DNA from: CAVQCX01 sp963775335
GTDB taxonomy: Bacteria > Pseudomonadota > Gammaproteobacteria > Chromatiales > Chromatiaceae
DNA length: 64,000 nucleotides
Direction: 5' to 3'
NCBI GenBank assembly: GCA_963775335.1
Contig: CAVZIJ010000003.1
Coordinates: forward strand, 124,001-188,000
Shown: piece after piece, positions 33,451 through 42,397 of the stretch
Numbering within the stretch: the stretch's first letter is position 1
Layout: each line of letters begins with the position of its first letter
Translations under genes and position numbers: made by a program
The notes under the pieces: model-generated
The model's database searches: none
What the model was told of the DNA's origin: nothing
What the model saw: only the letters and a program-made list of their open reading frames with translations

Positions 33451-33852
33451 AGCCCAAAGCTTCTGGATCTTTTGCTGGGGGCACTTCACTTAATGGCACT
33501 GGGCTGTGGTGTGAGTGAACCCGGCTGTCTTGATCAGATGCGGGGCAAAGACGCGATAGACGACGCTTATCACTCGGCCCATAAACTCAGAGCGACTGGC
33601 GAACAGAGAGCACAGCCGATAAGGGAAACTAGGGCATCGGGGCATGTGGCCGCAGCGCCTATCGTCAGCTCTATGTTTGACAGCGCACAGACCATCAGAA
33701 GAGATCGGCCTCACTATGGTTTCGGTTTTGGCGAGCTCATGAGGTGCGCCGTGCGCTTCGCGAGGCCACAGTAGCGTGGCGCACCTTGACGTGCTCGAAC
33801 TGCCGCTTGATCACGCGGAACGGGTGATAGATGCCCAGCCGGAGGGATCAGC
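33451..33852. other. Intergenic region upstream of hydrogenase operon
   Basis: About 400 bp without a convincing gene; long plus-strand frames crossing it have no family resemblance. Ends with GGAGGG, the ribosome site of isp2. Likely contains the hydrogenase promoter, but no consensus was identified. Confidence 0.5.
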
Positions 33853-35232
33853 ATGATTGACATGAACAAATTCCGTCAATTTGGTCAGGCATTGGCCAAT
33901 CTCGGGCAATCCGCCATACGGCCGCGGATCGACGCTGACGAACAGGTCAGACGCGCCAAAGACGTCATTCTGGAAAAACTGGATCGTGATGTCGTCATGG
34001 ATTTGGATGCCTGTATTCACTGCGGTTATTGCGCCGAGGCATGTCAGTTCTCGGTGGATACCAATGACCCCAGGCTGGTGCCGACGCGCAAGCTTGACTT
34101 GATGCGCCGGGTATATCGGCGCGAGGCTGCGCCGCTAGCCCCGCTATGGCGACTGTTGACTCACGATATCACCACTGGAGATCTCGCGGAGTGGGAAAAG
34201 CTCTGCTTTGACAACTGTACCGAATGTGGTCGCTGCACCACGATCTGTCCGATGGGAATCAATATCGCACGTGATGTTGGCATCATGCGCCAGGCTTTGT
34301 CGGCCGCAGGCCATATACCCGCTGAGATTCTGGCCTTGCAGCAGGAACAACAGAACAAGGGTACTTTCCTTGGAGCGGGCAGCGAACAGTTGCGCCAAGC
34401 CATCGAGGTTATCCGCGGGCGTGGCATCGAGGTTCATCTGGACAAGCCAAAGGCGGAGGTGCTTTTGCTGAGCACAGCGCCGGATATCCTGCTTTTCCAT
34501 GATGCCCTGGCGGCCACGGCGAAGATTCTCAACGCGGCAAACATGGACTGGACGCTTCGCAGCGAGGGTTTCGAGGCCGGCAATTTCGGGATGCTTTCCG
34601 GGGTGTTGCGTACCGAGCGCAAGGCGACCGAGGCGATCATCAAGCAGGCGCTCGAAATCGGCGCCAAAATGGTCATCGTTCCGGAATGTGGTCATGCCTA
34701 TCCGGCCTTGCGCTGGGTGGGGGCCGAAGTTCATGGTGCGGCGCTGCCGTTCAGGGTCATGGCGATCTCGGAACTGATCGGAAAACTAATGGCCGAAGGG
34801 CGTATTCACCTCAAGCCTGAGTTTCCCAAAAAGATTTTCTATCACGATGCCTGCCAACACGGTCGTCGGGGTGGCATTTTCAAGGAGCCGCGCACTGCTC
34901 TCAAAGCCATGGGTGCCGATGTACGAGACCCGGGACATGATGGTGTGCTCAACTGGTGTTGCGGCGGCGGAGGCGGGAACTCCATGAATTCACGCGCTGC
35001 ACCACAACGCGCCCGTGCCTTCGAGATCAAACGAAAGCAGGTCGAATCCTCCGGTGCGGAGGCGCTGGTCCTGTCGTGTGCCAGCTGCCGTATGACGCTT
35101 TTGGAAGATGCGCAGCTCAAGCACTGGGACATGCCACTTATCAGTCTGGTGGAACTGACCGGCGACCATCTGGATGAGTCGCACGATAATGTAGCGCTAT
35201 CAGCCGGTCAGCCTCCTCGAGGTGGGTCATGA
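33853..35232 (+). CDS. isp2: Isp2-type HdrD-like iron-sulfur protein of hydrogenase
   Basis: 459 residues; GGAGGG before the ATG. Two 4Fe-4S motifs, CIHCGYCAEAC (Cys54-64) and CTECGRCTTICP, are followed by two heterodisulfide-reductase-type halves. The C-terminal CCG domain is intact (HDACQHGRRGG, NWCCGGGGG, LSCASCRMTL). The first has lost most cysteines (only VPECGHAYP is left). This is the Isp2 subunit of Isp-type [NiFe] hydrogenases of purple sulfur bacteria, thought to carry electrons between the Isp1 cytochrome and the cytoplasmic quinone/thiol side. In the known order it follows isp1; here it is first. Its stop overlaps the next frame by ATGA. Confidence 0.88.
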   Translation: MIDMNKFRQFGQALANLGQSAIRPRIDADEQVRRAKDVILEKLDRDVVMDLDACIHCGYCAEACQFSVDTNDPRLVPTRKLDLMRRVYRREAAPLAPLWRLLTHDITTGDLAEWEKLCFDNCTECGRCTTICPMGINIARDVGIMRQALSAAGHIPAEILALQQEQQNKGTFLGAGSEQLRQAIEVIRGRGIEVHLDKPKAEVLLLSTAPDILLFHDALAATAKILNAANMDWTLRSEGFEAGNFGMLSGVLRTERKATEAIIKQALEIGAKMVIVPECGHAYPALRWVGAEVHGAALPFRVMAISELIGKLMAEGRIHLKPEFPKKIFYHDACQHGRRGGIFKEPRTALKAMGADVRDPGHDGVLNWCCGGGGGNSMNSRAAPQRARAFEIKRKQVESSGAEALVLSCASCRMTLLEDAQLKHWDMPLISLVELTGDHLDESHDNVALSAGQPPRGGS

Positions 35233-35414
35233 GGCTCACTGATCCGTCTGAGTCGTTAATGCCAATGGAAACTGTGCCAACCACGGCCATTTTGCCGGCC
35301 GAATTCAGCCAACCCATGCGTTCGACAATAGCGATGGGCGTGGGCAATGTGGTGAAAGGGCAGTCTCGCCTGGTAGTAAGAATCGAGCAGATGTCATGTG
35401 GGAGTGAGAGATGA
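35229..35414 (+). CDS. Possible small protein between isp2 and hydS
   Basis: 61 codons that overlap isp2 at the start and hydS at the end, both as ATGA (MRLTDPSESLMPMETVPTTA..., ending VVRIEQMSCGSER). The two exact couplings are suggestive of translation, but no homologue was recognised and no strong ribosome site is seen. It may be only a leader that couples hydS to isp2. Confidence 0.4.
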   Translation: MRLTDPSESLMPMETVPTTAILPAEFSQPMRSTIAMGVGNVVKGQSRLVVRIEQMSCGSER

Positions 35415-36508
35415 GTCTGGAACACGAACCCACCATCCTTGAGTCGTTTCAGCAAGCAGGCCTGAGTCGGCGTGCTTTCCTGAAATTCTGTGCCACCGCG
35501 GCCGCCTTGCTTGCGCTGCCTGCTGCGAGCGCAGCGGAAATGGTGGAACGGCTCGCCGGAATGACCCGGCCCACGGTCATCTATCTGTCGTTCCAGGAAT
35601 GTACCGGTTGCCTTGAATCACTGACGCGCTCATTTCAGCCGACGCTGGAAAACCTGATCTTCGACACGATTTCGCTGGCATACAGCGACACCCTGCAGGC
35701 TGCCGCGGGAGAGGCTGCCGAAGCCGCGCGCGAGGAGGCGATGCGCAAGGCATGGGGGAAATATGTGTTGATTGTCGATGGCGCCATTCCGCGTGGGGAA
35801 GATGGCGCTTACTGCGTCATCGGCGGCAAGAGCGCCCTTGCCAGTCTTGCTCATGCGGCGGAGGGGGCCGCGGCGGTGATCGCTGTCGGAACCTGCTCGG
35901 CCTTTGGAGGGATACCCCACGCGAACCCGAATCCCACCGGAGCAGCCTCCCTCCAGGATCTGGTCGGCAATCGTCCGGTGATCAACCTGTCCGGTTGTCC
36001 TCCGATTCCCGAAGTCATCACCGGCACGATCACCTATTTTCTCACCTTCGGCGTGCCCAAGTTGGATGCGCACAAACGCCCGATCATGTTTTATGGCACC
36101 AGCATCCATGATCGTTGCTATCGACGTCCTTATTACGACAAGGGACTTTTTGCCGAAAGCTTCGATGATGAAGGTGCCCGCAACGGTTGGTGTCTGTTCG
36201 AATTGGGCTGCAAGGGGCCGGTGACATTTAACTCATGCGCCACCATGAAGTGGAACGACGGCACCAGCTTCCCGATCCAGTCAGGTCACGGCTGTCTCGG
36301 TTGTTCGGAACCGAATTTCTGGGATGGCGGCGGCTTTTATCGCCCACTTTCCGCCGCTACCGGGCACTGGCCCAAGGGCGGATGGCTCGGCGCCGCTGCA
36401 GTGGCCGGATCGGTGCTCGGCCTTGGTACAGCCGCAATCGCCCGGTCGCATCAAAGAAAGCTTGAAGACGCCGAGTCGTCCAAACGTTCCCCGGGAGAGA
36501 CATCATGA
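35411..36508 (+). CDS. hydS: Isp-type [NiFe] hydrogenase small subunit
   Basis: 365 residues. N-terminal Tat signal SRRAFLKFCATAAALLALPA (RR at 20-21), so the heterodimer is exported folded. Iron-sulfur ligands are seen in ECTGCLESL, GTCSAFGGIP, SGCPPIPEV, HDRCYRRPYY and GCKGPVTFNSC. The last motif, HGCLGCSEPNFWDGGGFY, is typical of small subunits. A C-terminal hydrophobic anchor (WLGAAAVAGSVLGLGTAAIA) attaches it to the membrane. Passes electrons from the NiFe site to Isp1. Its end overlaps isp1 by ATGA. Confidence 0.94.
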   Translation: MSLEHEPTILESFQQAGLSRRAFLKFCATAAALLALPAASAAEMVERLAGMTRPTVIYLSFQECTGCLESLTRSFQPTLENLIFDTISLAYSDTLQAAAGEAAEAAREEAMRKAWGKYVLIVDGAIPRGEDGAYCVIGGKSALASLAHAAEGAAAVIAVGTCSAFGGIPHANPNPTGAASLQDLVGNRPVINLSGCPPIPEVITGTITYFLTFGVPKLDAHKRPIMFYGTSIHDRCYRRPYYDKGLFAESFDDEGARNGWCLFELGCKGPVTFNSCATMKWNDGTSFPIQSGHGCLGCSEPNFWDGGGFYRPLSAATGHWPKGGWLGAAAVAGSVLGLGTAAIARSHQRKLEDAESSKRSPGETS

Positions 36509-37167
36509 ACGGTTGGGAGCTCCTGAACTTCGCCCGAGGCCCGGCGCTGGTGGTGGCGCTGGGCATCATGGTCTTCGCAACGTTCTGGCGGATCGTAGGA
36601 ATTCTTGCAATGCGTCGGCCGCTGGAGCTTTCGCGTGCCCGGGCGCGGCATGCCTGGCTGGAAGGCATCCAGGCTTTCTTTACCCATCTGTGGCCGCGCC
36701 AGGCATACCATCCCATGGTGCTGCATTGGACAGTGATCAGTTATGCCTTCCACATCGGTCTATTTGTCGTCGTACTGGGATTTGTTCCGCATATCGTTTT
36801 TATACGGAGCTTAACGGGCCTGAGCTGGCCCGGGCTTCCCAATGGCATCGCAGTGCTTGCCGGAATCGTGACCTTATTGAGCCTTCTGATCCTGCTGGCA
36901 CACCGCCTTGCTAGCCCGGTCCTTCGCGGCATATCAGGGCTGGATGACTATCTTTCATGGGCGCTGGTTATCTTGCCGGTCATTACTGGACTGGTCGCTT
37001 TTTATCACCTCGTCGAACCTTATCCGATGGCGCTGGCAGTTCATGTCCTGTCGGTCGATCTGCTACTACTGTGCCTGCCTTTCACCAAGCTCGCACACAC
37101 CGGGCTGATTTTTTTCTCCCGAGCGATGAGTGGTGCGTTTTATGGGCGGCGCGGCGTTTCGATTTGA
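36505..37167 (+). CDS. isp1: Isp1-type cytochrome b subunit of hydrogenase
   Basis: 220 residues with about five membrane helices, similar to the gamma subunit of respiratory nitrate reductase. Haem-ligand histidines are placed as expected: HLWPRQAYHPMVLHWTVISY, FHIGLFVVVLGFVPH, and near the end HVLSVDLLLLCLPFTKLAH. It would take electrons from the periplasmic small subunit into the membrane and hand them to quinone or Isp2. GGGAGAGACATC precedes the ATG. Coupled to hydS. Confidence 0.9.
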   Translation: MNGWELLNFARGPALVVALGIMVFATFWRIVGILAMRRPLELSRARARHAWLEGIQAFFTHLWPRQAYHPMVLHWTVISYAFHIGLFVVVLGFVPHIVFIRSLTGLSWPGLPNGIAVLAGIVTLLSLLILLAHRLASPVLRGISGLDDYLSWALVILPVITGLVAFYHLVEPYPMALAVHVLSVDLLLLCLPFTKLAHTGLIFFSRAMSGAFYGRRGVSI

Positions 37168-37225
37168 AGAGCAATGATGAGCCTCCCGGGTAGTGGTACG
37201 ACGATCAAATTCTGGAGCCGTAAAC

Positions 37226-38971
37226 ATGGTTGAGACTGTTGTTGTTGATCCGATCACCCGTATCGAAGGGCATCTTCGTATAGAGGCGGTACTTGATAAC
37301 GGGGTGATCCGTCAGGCGACGAGCTCCGGCACGATGGTGCGCGGCATCGAAATCATCCTGCGTGGGCGTGATCCACGTGACGCCTGGGCCTTTGCGCAAC
37401 GCATCTGCGGCGTCTGTACGCTGGTACATGGCATCGCGGCTGTTCGTTCGGTCGAGGACGCACTGCATTACCCGATTCCGGCGAATTCGCAACTGATCCG
37501 TAATTTGATGATCGCCGCGCAATTCGTGCATGACCATGTCATGCATTTCTACCATTTGCACGCGCTGGACTGGGTCGATGTGGTTTCGGCGCTGAAGGCC
37601 GATTCGCAGAAGACTTCCACGCTGGCGCAGTCCCTGAGCAGCTATCCGCAATCGTCGCCCGGCTACTTCAAGGACGTGCAAACCAAGCTTGCACGCTTCG
37701 TCGAATCGGGCCAGCTGGGCATCTTTGCTAACGGTTATTGGGGCAACCCGCTTTACAAACTGCCGCCGGAAGCCAATCTGATGGCGGTTGCGCACTATCT
37801 CGACGCGCTGGCCTGGCAGCGCGAGGTGGTGAAGTTGCACACCATTTTCGGCGGCAAGAACCCACACCCCAATTTCGTAGTGGGAGGTGTGCCATCGGCA
37901 ATCAGCATTGGGCCAGGCGCGCAGGGTGGCAACAGCGGCACTGCGCTCAACATGAACGGTCTGGCGGTGGTACAGGATGTTATCCGCAAGATGCAGTCTT
38001 TCGTCGAACAGGTCTACCTCCCCGACACATTGGCGATTGCCAGTTTCTACATGGACTGGTTCAAAAAGGGGGAGGGTGTTGGAAATTTTCTTACTTACGG
38101 GGAATTTCCTTCGGAAGGAAAAAGCGTAGATGATCTCTCCAGCCTGATGATTCCACGTGGGGTCATTATCGATCGCGACCTCAGCAAGGTGCACGAGGTG
38201 GATTTACGTGCGCCTGAGCAAATCCATGAGTTTGTCTCGCATTCCTGGTACGACTACGGCACAGGCAAGAGCTCGGGGCTTCACCCGTTCGAAGGGCAGA
38301 CCAATTTGCACTACACCGGGCCAAAGGCGCCCTATCAACATTTGGAATCGGAGGCCAGCTATTCCTGGATAAAGTCGCCGCGCTGGAATGGTAAGGTGAT
38401 GGAGGTGGGTCCGCTGGCCCGCGTACTCATGATGCATGCAACAGGCAATCCGCCGGCGCGCGAGCTGGTGGGCAAGGCACTTTCACATCTTGATCTACCC
38501 ATCGAGGCGCTTTATTCGACCATGGGTCGCACGCTGGCGCGCACGCTTGAAAGCAAGCTAATCGTCGACGGCATGCAGGGTTGGTATGACCAGTTGATGG
38601 CGAGCATCCGCGCAGGCACGCTGGAGACATTCAATGATGCGCTGTGGGAGCCCTCCAGTTGGCCGGCCGAGGCAAAGGGGGTCGGTTTCATGGAGGCACC
38701 GCGTGGTGCATTGGCGCATTGGATCGTCATCAAGAATGGATTGATCGACAACTACCAGGCGGTCGTGCCCAGCACTTGGAATGCCGGGCCGCGTGACGCG
38801 CTGGGGCAGGACGGTCCGTACGAGGCTGCCTTGCGCGGCACCGAGCTGGCGGATCCCAAGCAGCCGCTGGAGATCCTGCGGACCATCCACAGTTTTGACC
38901 CCTGCCTTGCCTGCGCCGTGCATGTGACCGAGCCGGACGGCTCGCCATTGCTGCAGATCAAGGTGAACTGA
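37226..38971 (+). CDS. hydL: Isp-type [NiFe] hydrogenase large subunit
   Basis: 581 residues from the ATG with GGAG eight bases upstream. All active-site motifs are present: DPITRIEGHLRIEAVLDNG, the N-terminal NiFe ligands RICGVC (58-63) and the C-terminal DPCLACAVH (about 558-566). The residues after the last His (VTEPDGSPLLQIKVN, 15 residues) form the peptide removed by a maturation protease after nickel insertion. H2 oxidation at the periplasmic face with electrons to Isp1/Isp2 is expected, probably supporting growth on H2 or redox balancing. No hyp maturation genes or protease are in this window, so these must lie elsewhere. Confidence 0.96.
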   Translation: MVETVVVDPITRIEGHLRIEAVLDNGVIRQATSSGTMVRGIEIILRGRDPRDAWAFAQRICGVCTLVHGIAAVRSVEDALHYPIPANSQLIRNLMIAAQFVHDHVMHFYHLHALDWVDVVSALKADSQKTSTLAQSLSSYPQSSPGYFKDVQTKLARFVESGQLGIFANGYWGNPLYKLPPEANLMAVAHYLDALAWQREVVKLHTIFGGKNPHPNFVVGGVPSAISIGPGAQGGNSGTALNMNGLAVVQDVIRKMQSFVEQVYLPDTLAIASFYMDWFKKGEGVGNFLTYGEFPSEGKSVDDLSSLMIPRGVIIDRDLSKVHEVDLRAPEQIHEFVSHSWYDYGTGKSSGLHPFEGQTNLHYTGPKAPYQHLESEASYSWIKSPRWNGKVMEVGPLARVLMMHATGNPPARELVGKALSHLDLPIEALYSTMGRTLARTLESKLIVDGMQGWYDQLMASIRAGTLETFNDALWEPSSWPAEAKGVGFMEAPRGALAHWIVIKNGLIDNYQAVVPSTWNAGPRDALGQDGPYEAALRGTELADPKQPLEILRTIHSFDPCLACAVHVTEPDGSPLLQIKVN

Positions 38972-39084
38972 GATGCGCGTTTGGACAATCGGCCCGGCAT
39001 GGTAGCCCCGGGAATGTTTGCGCGGCGCGACCGACCTTTCGGGGTATTTCGCCTCGGTGCTGCCCACTGGTTTTCGAATGAGCT

Positions 39085-39663
39085 TCATTTGTTGTGCTTC
39101 GCAGAATCTCTCTGTTCTGCGTGGTGACCGCTGCCGAAAACCAGATCCCAAAATGAACTGGTGACGCCATAGCAACCGGCTTGCTCGCTATGATGATGCA
39201 GGGCATGCCAGCGCTTGCGTCTCTTCAGAAAGGCATTGTTTGTCCGCCAATGGTGGACAGCATGGTGCGTGATTGCATAACCAAGGTAACCAGTCAACAG
39301 GCCAAGGGTTAGCGCGCAGGCACGCCACAGATCGCCCAATAGCAGCGAAGGAAGGAAAACAAGCACGATTATCAGTGTCGCACTGAGGATTGTCGGTGTG
39401 GAGATCGGCGCCGCCGGCCTCCTATGGTGTTCGACATGCCAGCGCCGAAATGGCTGCAAACCATGGAGCACGAAGCGATGTAAAACGTACTCGATGGCGG
39501 TCCAGCCCCCGAGTCCCACTGTCGCAAAGGTTACGATCTCCAGCCACTGGTCGCCTGGTGCTGCTATGAGCAAGAAGGCCGCCAATGCTACGACAGCGCT
39601 CCCATACAGCGCGAAATCAGCGAAGTATGCCAACCGGCTGTGTTCAAAAGTAAAAACAGCCAT
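39085..39663 (-). CDS. Fatty acid hydroxylase/sterol desaturase superfamily protein
   Basis: 192 residues with four hydrophobic segments and the histidine boxes of the di-iron fatty acid hydroxylase superfamily: HRFVLHGLQPFRRWHVEHH, THHAVHHW and RWHALHHHSE. The ATG is preceded by AAAGGAAATGT. It would be an integral membrane oxygenase acting on a lipid or a hydrophobic substrate; the substrate cannot be read from the sequence. Single gene facing the hydrogenase operon end. Confidence 0.87.
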   Translation of the reverse strand: MAVFTFEHSRLAYFADFALYGSAVVALAAFLLIAAPGDQWLEIVTFATVGLGGWTAIEYVLHRFVLHGLQPFRRWHVEHHRRPAAPISTPTILSATLIIVLVFLPSLLLGDLWRACALTLGLLTGYLGYAITHHAVHHWRTNNAFLKRRKRWHALHHHSEQAGCYGVTSSFWDLVFGSGHHAEQRDSAKHNK

Positions 39664-39764
39664 ACATTTCCTTTACCTGACCAAGGACCAGGTGACCGCA
39701 ATTGGCTCGATAGTCACATCAACATCGATTCAGATTAGGCGTTCGACACTGTGCTGTCTGTTCG

Positions 39765-40262
39765 TTAGCGCCCCCCCTCCTTCAGATGCAGTTGCATGTG
39801 GAGAGCGGCTCGGCAAAGAGCCCGACCAGCCGGGCTATCAGGTTCCTGGTCGAAGCGTAAGGTCGCGGTGACCGCCCCACACGGCGCCTCAGCGCACTGA
39901 GCGGACAGGCCGGGACGCTGACTCATGCTCAACAGCAATTGCCAGAGCTGGTCCTGGCGGGAACGGAACGGACCCGTGCAGCACAGCAGGTAATACCGCC
40001 AGCGGCCGGGGAAACGCTCCCCGCATTTCTCCTTCAGGCTCGGCCAGGGCGGATCGAAGTTAGCCCACCACGCCATCAGCGTGGGGTCGTAATCCCGGTC
40101 CAAGTTATGCCAGTCCTCGATCAGGAATCGCCCGTCGATGGCGCGCGAGATGTCTCTGGCAGAGGGCAGTTTGCCGTTGGGGAAGATGTAGAGGTCGATC
40201 GAGGGATGCATATGGTCGATGGTAATGTTACTGCCGATGGTGTGCAACAGGAACGGGTGGTC
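39765..40262 (-). pseudogene. Cyclopropane-fatty-acid synthase C-terminal remnant
   Basis: Minus-strand frame with PFLLHTIGSNITIDHMHP, SIDLYIFPNGKLPSARDISR, FLIEDWHNLDRDYDPTLMAW and WRYYLLCCTGPFRSRQDQLW, the end of a cyclopropane-fatty-acyl-phospholipid synthase. The SAM-binding N-terminal two thirds is missing and the last ~50 codons are unrelated to the family. It begins directly beside a transposase remnant. An apparently intact gene of the family is at 61585-62760, although that one is a different subfamily (no HTIGSN block). Confidence 0.8.
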
Positions 40263-40339
40263 TCTTGCGAAGCGTAGCGCCGAGCCGGGGCTTTAGGCAA
40301 ATGCTCCGCGTAGATCCAGGTGATGGTAGTGGCTGCCAT

Positions 40340-40758
40340 GCAGAAATTCAGATGATTGGTCGGCGACTCGGGTTTGCGCGTCTGATTGGTCTTGGCCGCA
40401 TGATCGAAGGTGCGCTGGCAGGCGAAGATGTGTTTGCCGGTCTTGGGGTTGATCAAGTCATAGAGGGCCAGCAGCGAACGCTCATCACTCAACGGGCTGG
40501 GGATACGGCGCCAGAGCAGATTCCACAGCCGCTCCCAGGGCAGCTTCACCGAGGCCATGAAGGTGCAGTAGCGCCACTGGGCGATACTCACACCGAACAG
40601 TGTCTCAATGGTGCGCAACAAGTTGGAGGTGCGAGAAGCGGTGATCGGCACGATGATCGCTTGCAACGTCAGGATGAGCCAGCGAAAGCGCTCGTGGCCT
40701 TGCCGTTCGGCGGAAACAGGGCTTGGAAATCGTCAGCCAGAGTGCGTAAGATAGGCAT
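40340..40758 (-). pseudogene. Transposase N-terminal remnant, frameshifted
   Basis: Minus strand: MPILRTLADDFQALFPPNGK, then after a one-base deletion near 40680 IVPITASRTSNLLRTIETLF, GVSIAQWRYCTFMASVKLPW, PLSDERSLLALYDLINPKTG and CQRTFDHAAKTNQTR. This is the start of a DDE transposase (the family with an aspartate in the LDDxxNPKTG block, here LYDLINPKTG). Truncated after ~130 codons and joined to the cyclopropane-synthase fragment. Terminal inverted repeats not found. Low GC flank at 40780-40970 marks its start. Confidence 0.7.
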
Positions 40759-41017
40759 CGAGTAGGGGCTCTTTTTTGCCGGTAAATCATTGGCTTATTC
40801 AACCTTGATTATACCTCGAATTGAGCTCCTACTTACGTTTAACCGACTGTTTTGTCTAAGAATTATGCGACTCTCGGTTCGCGCTTCGGGCCATCGGACG
40901 TCAATAAGCGGTCACTAATAGGCCGCATTTCTGTAGTAGCGAATATTTTAATATTCTGGGGTGGTGAAATTCCCGCGCGCTGCGTCACAGTTGATATTTC
41001 AGGCGCACTCCAAAAGG

Positions 41018-41155
41018 CCGATGATTTTGGCGCCGAAAAAGTACGTAACTTCAGTCGATACGTTCAAGGCGCTGAAAATGCGCTACTCCAAAACCGACAC
41101 AGCGCGCTGGCAGGAACTGCTCTCCATCCGTGAACAATTTACCAAGCGAGACTGA
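41018..41155 (+). pseudogene. Polyphosphate kinase 2 C-terminal remnant
   Basis: The plus strand reads VDTFKALKMRYSKTDTARWQ then ELLSIREQFTK, closely matching the end of the intact PPK2 at 49185-50060 ([31 protein letters not shown]). Only about 45 codons are left. A formal 65-codon frame runs from 40961. Confidence 0.75.
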
Positions 41156-41178
41156 TGAGGTGATAAACGGGAGGATGC

Positions 41179-41997
41179 ATGCCGTTATTCCTTAGAGACC
41201 CGGATAAGCGTGAGCAACAGGAACGGATGGTTCAGAAGCAGGTGTCGCCTGACTTTCTGGATCCGCTGCACGAGTGGCGTCGTCTTTTCGCGGAGACCTG
41301 GGGCACGTTCCTCCTGGTTCTCGTCGCTGCGGGTGGTGGGGTCGTTGCCGCCAAGAGCGGCGGCGCTGTCACCCTGGGCATGATCGTGGTTGCGCCCGGG
41401 CTCATGGTGATGGCGATCATCTACTTTATGGGCACCGTGAGCGGGGCGCATTTGAACCCGGTCGTCACCCTGGCATTCGCCGTGCGGCGCAACTTCCCAT
41501 GGCGCCGGGTACCGGGCTACGTCGTGGCGCAGGTGGTCGGTGGTCTTGCAGCGGCGCTGTTCCTGCGGACCCTGTTTGGCATCGTCGGCGCACTGGGCGC
41601 GACCGTGCCGGGCAGCGGGGTAGGCACCGGGACCGCGTTGGCGATGGAAGTGGTGTTGACTGCGGGGCTGGTGAACACGATCCTGGGCACGGCCGCAGGA
41701 GCGCGGAACATCGGCGCCAACGGCGCCATTGCAGTGGGTGGATATATTGCTTTGGCGGGTCTTTGGGCGGCGCCTATCAGCGGCGCCTCGATGAACCCGG
41801 CGCGATCATTGGCGCCGGACCTGGTGCGCGGCGACCTCGGCACGGCATGGATCTATGTGGCGGGACCGGTTTTGGGCGCGCTGATCGGCGTCGGCTTCGA
41901 GTGGATACTGAGGGGCAAGCCCACCACTGCCGGCGCGCAGGCGGCCCAGGGGTTGCTCGGCGACGACGATTCGACACCGACAGGTAAGGCAGAATGA
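41179..41997 (+). CDS. Aquaporin/glycerol-facilitator (MIP) family channel
   Basis: 272 residues, six hydrophobic helices and two NPA-type half-helices. The first is altered to N-P-V (GTVSGAHLNPVVTLAFAV), the second is canonical (ISGASMNPARSLAPDLV). The N-terminal ~28 residues are polar and the start has GGGAGGATGC upstream. It would conduct water or small neutral solutes such as glycerol across the inner membrane. Pore selectivity cannot be stated. Single gene flanked by gene debris. Confidence 0.9.
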   Translation: MPLFLRDPDKREQQERMVQKQVSPDFLDPLHEWRRLFAETWGTFLLVLVAAGGGVVAAKSGGAVTLGMIVVAPGLMVMAIIYFMGTVSGAHLNPVVTLAFAVRRNFPWRRVPGYVVAQVVGGLAAALFLRTLFGIVGALGATVPGSGVGTGTALAMEVVLTAGLVNTILGTAAGARNIGANGAIAVGGYIALAGLWAAPISGASMNPARSLAPDLVRGDLGTAWIYVAGPVLGALIGVGFEWILRGKPTTAGAQAAQGLLGDDDSTPTGKAE

Positions 41998-42089
41998 CTT
42001 GGACCCCCTCCAACCATCGTGGATCCGCGCTGGCCAGTCTATCCCGTGGCAACCGATCTGCCGATCCGGGAGGCAGGCGCCGAAGGCGC

Positions 42090-42288
42090 CTCGCGAACCT
42101 TGAAGTTCACCTCGGGGTTGCGCCCAGCGGGTGTTCAGGCCCGCCGCCATCCTTTACCACGAAGCTCTCGTGGTCGGCCCAGGCATCAATGAGCGCGTCA
42201 TTCACGCTGAAGTGTCCGTCGGAGACGAAGCCTTGTCGCTCGGCCAGGTACAAGATCGGGTTGAAGAAGGTTCGGGGCAGGTCGGTGC
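42090..42288 (-). pseudogene. IS5-family transposase fragment
   Basis: Minus strand: [20 protein letters not shown] then SVNDALIDAWADHESF, VVKDGGG, and after a one-base shift NPEVNFKV. This matches the D-x-T/A-LIEAWA ... KDGGG ... NPEVNF(H/R)G block of IS5-group transposases. Both ends are missing; the next element on the plus strand is a phosphoketolase tail. A scar of a former insertion. Confidence 0.65.
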
Positions 42289-42390
42289 CTGAAGCAGCAA
42301 CTCAACGAAGAGCTGATCGAGCGCAATCGGTACATCGACCAGCACGGCCAGAACATGCCGGAGATTCGCGACTGGAAATGGAAAGGATGA
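42289..42390 (+). pseudogene. Phosphoketolase C-terminal remnant
   Basis: Thirty-three codons plus stop, [20 protein letters not shown] then [13 protein letters not shown], matching the last residues of phosphoketolase at 32841-32951 ([35 protein letters not shown]). Diverged enough that it came from a different or old copy. It ends eight bases before the DUF389 gene start. Confidence 0.85.
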
Positions 42391-42397
42391 CGCCGAG

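Noticed and set aside
33103..33774. 223-codon plus-strand frame
   Set aside because: It runs through phosphatase debris in a frame different from the recognisable fragment, with no family features.
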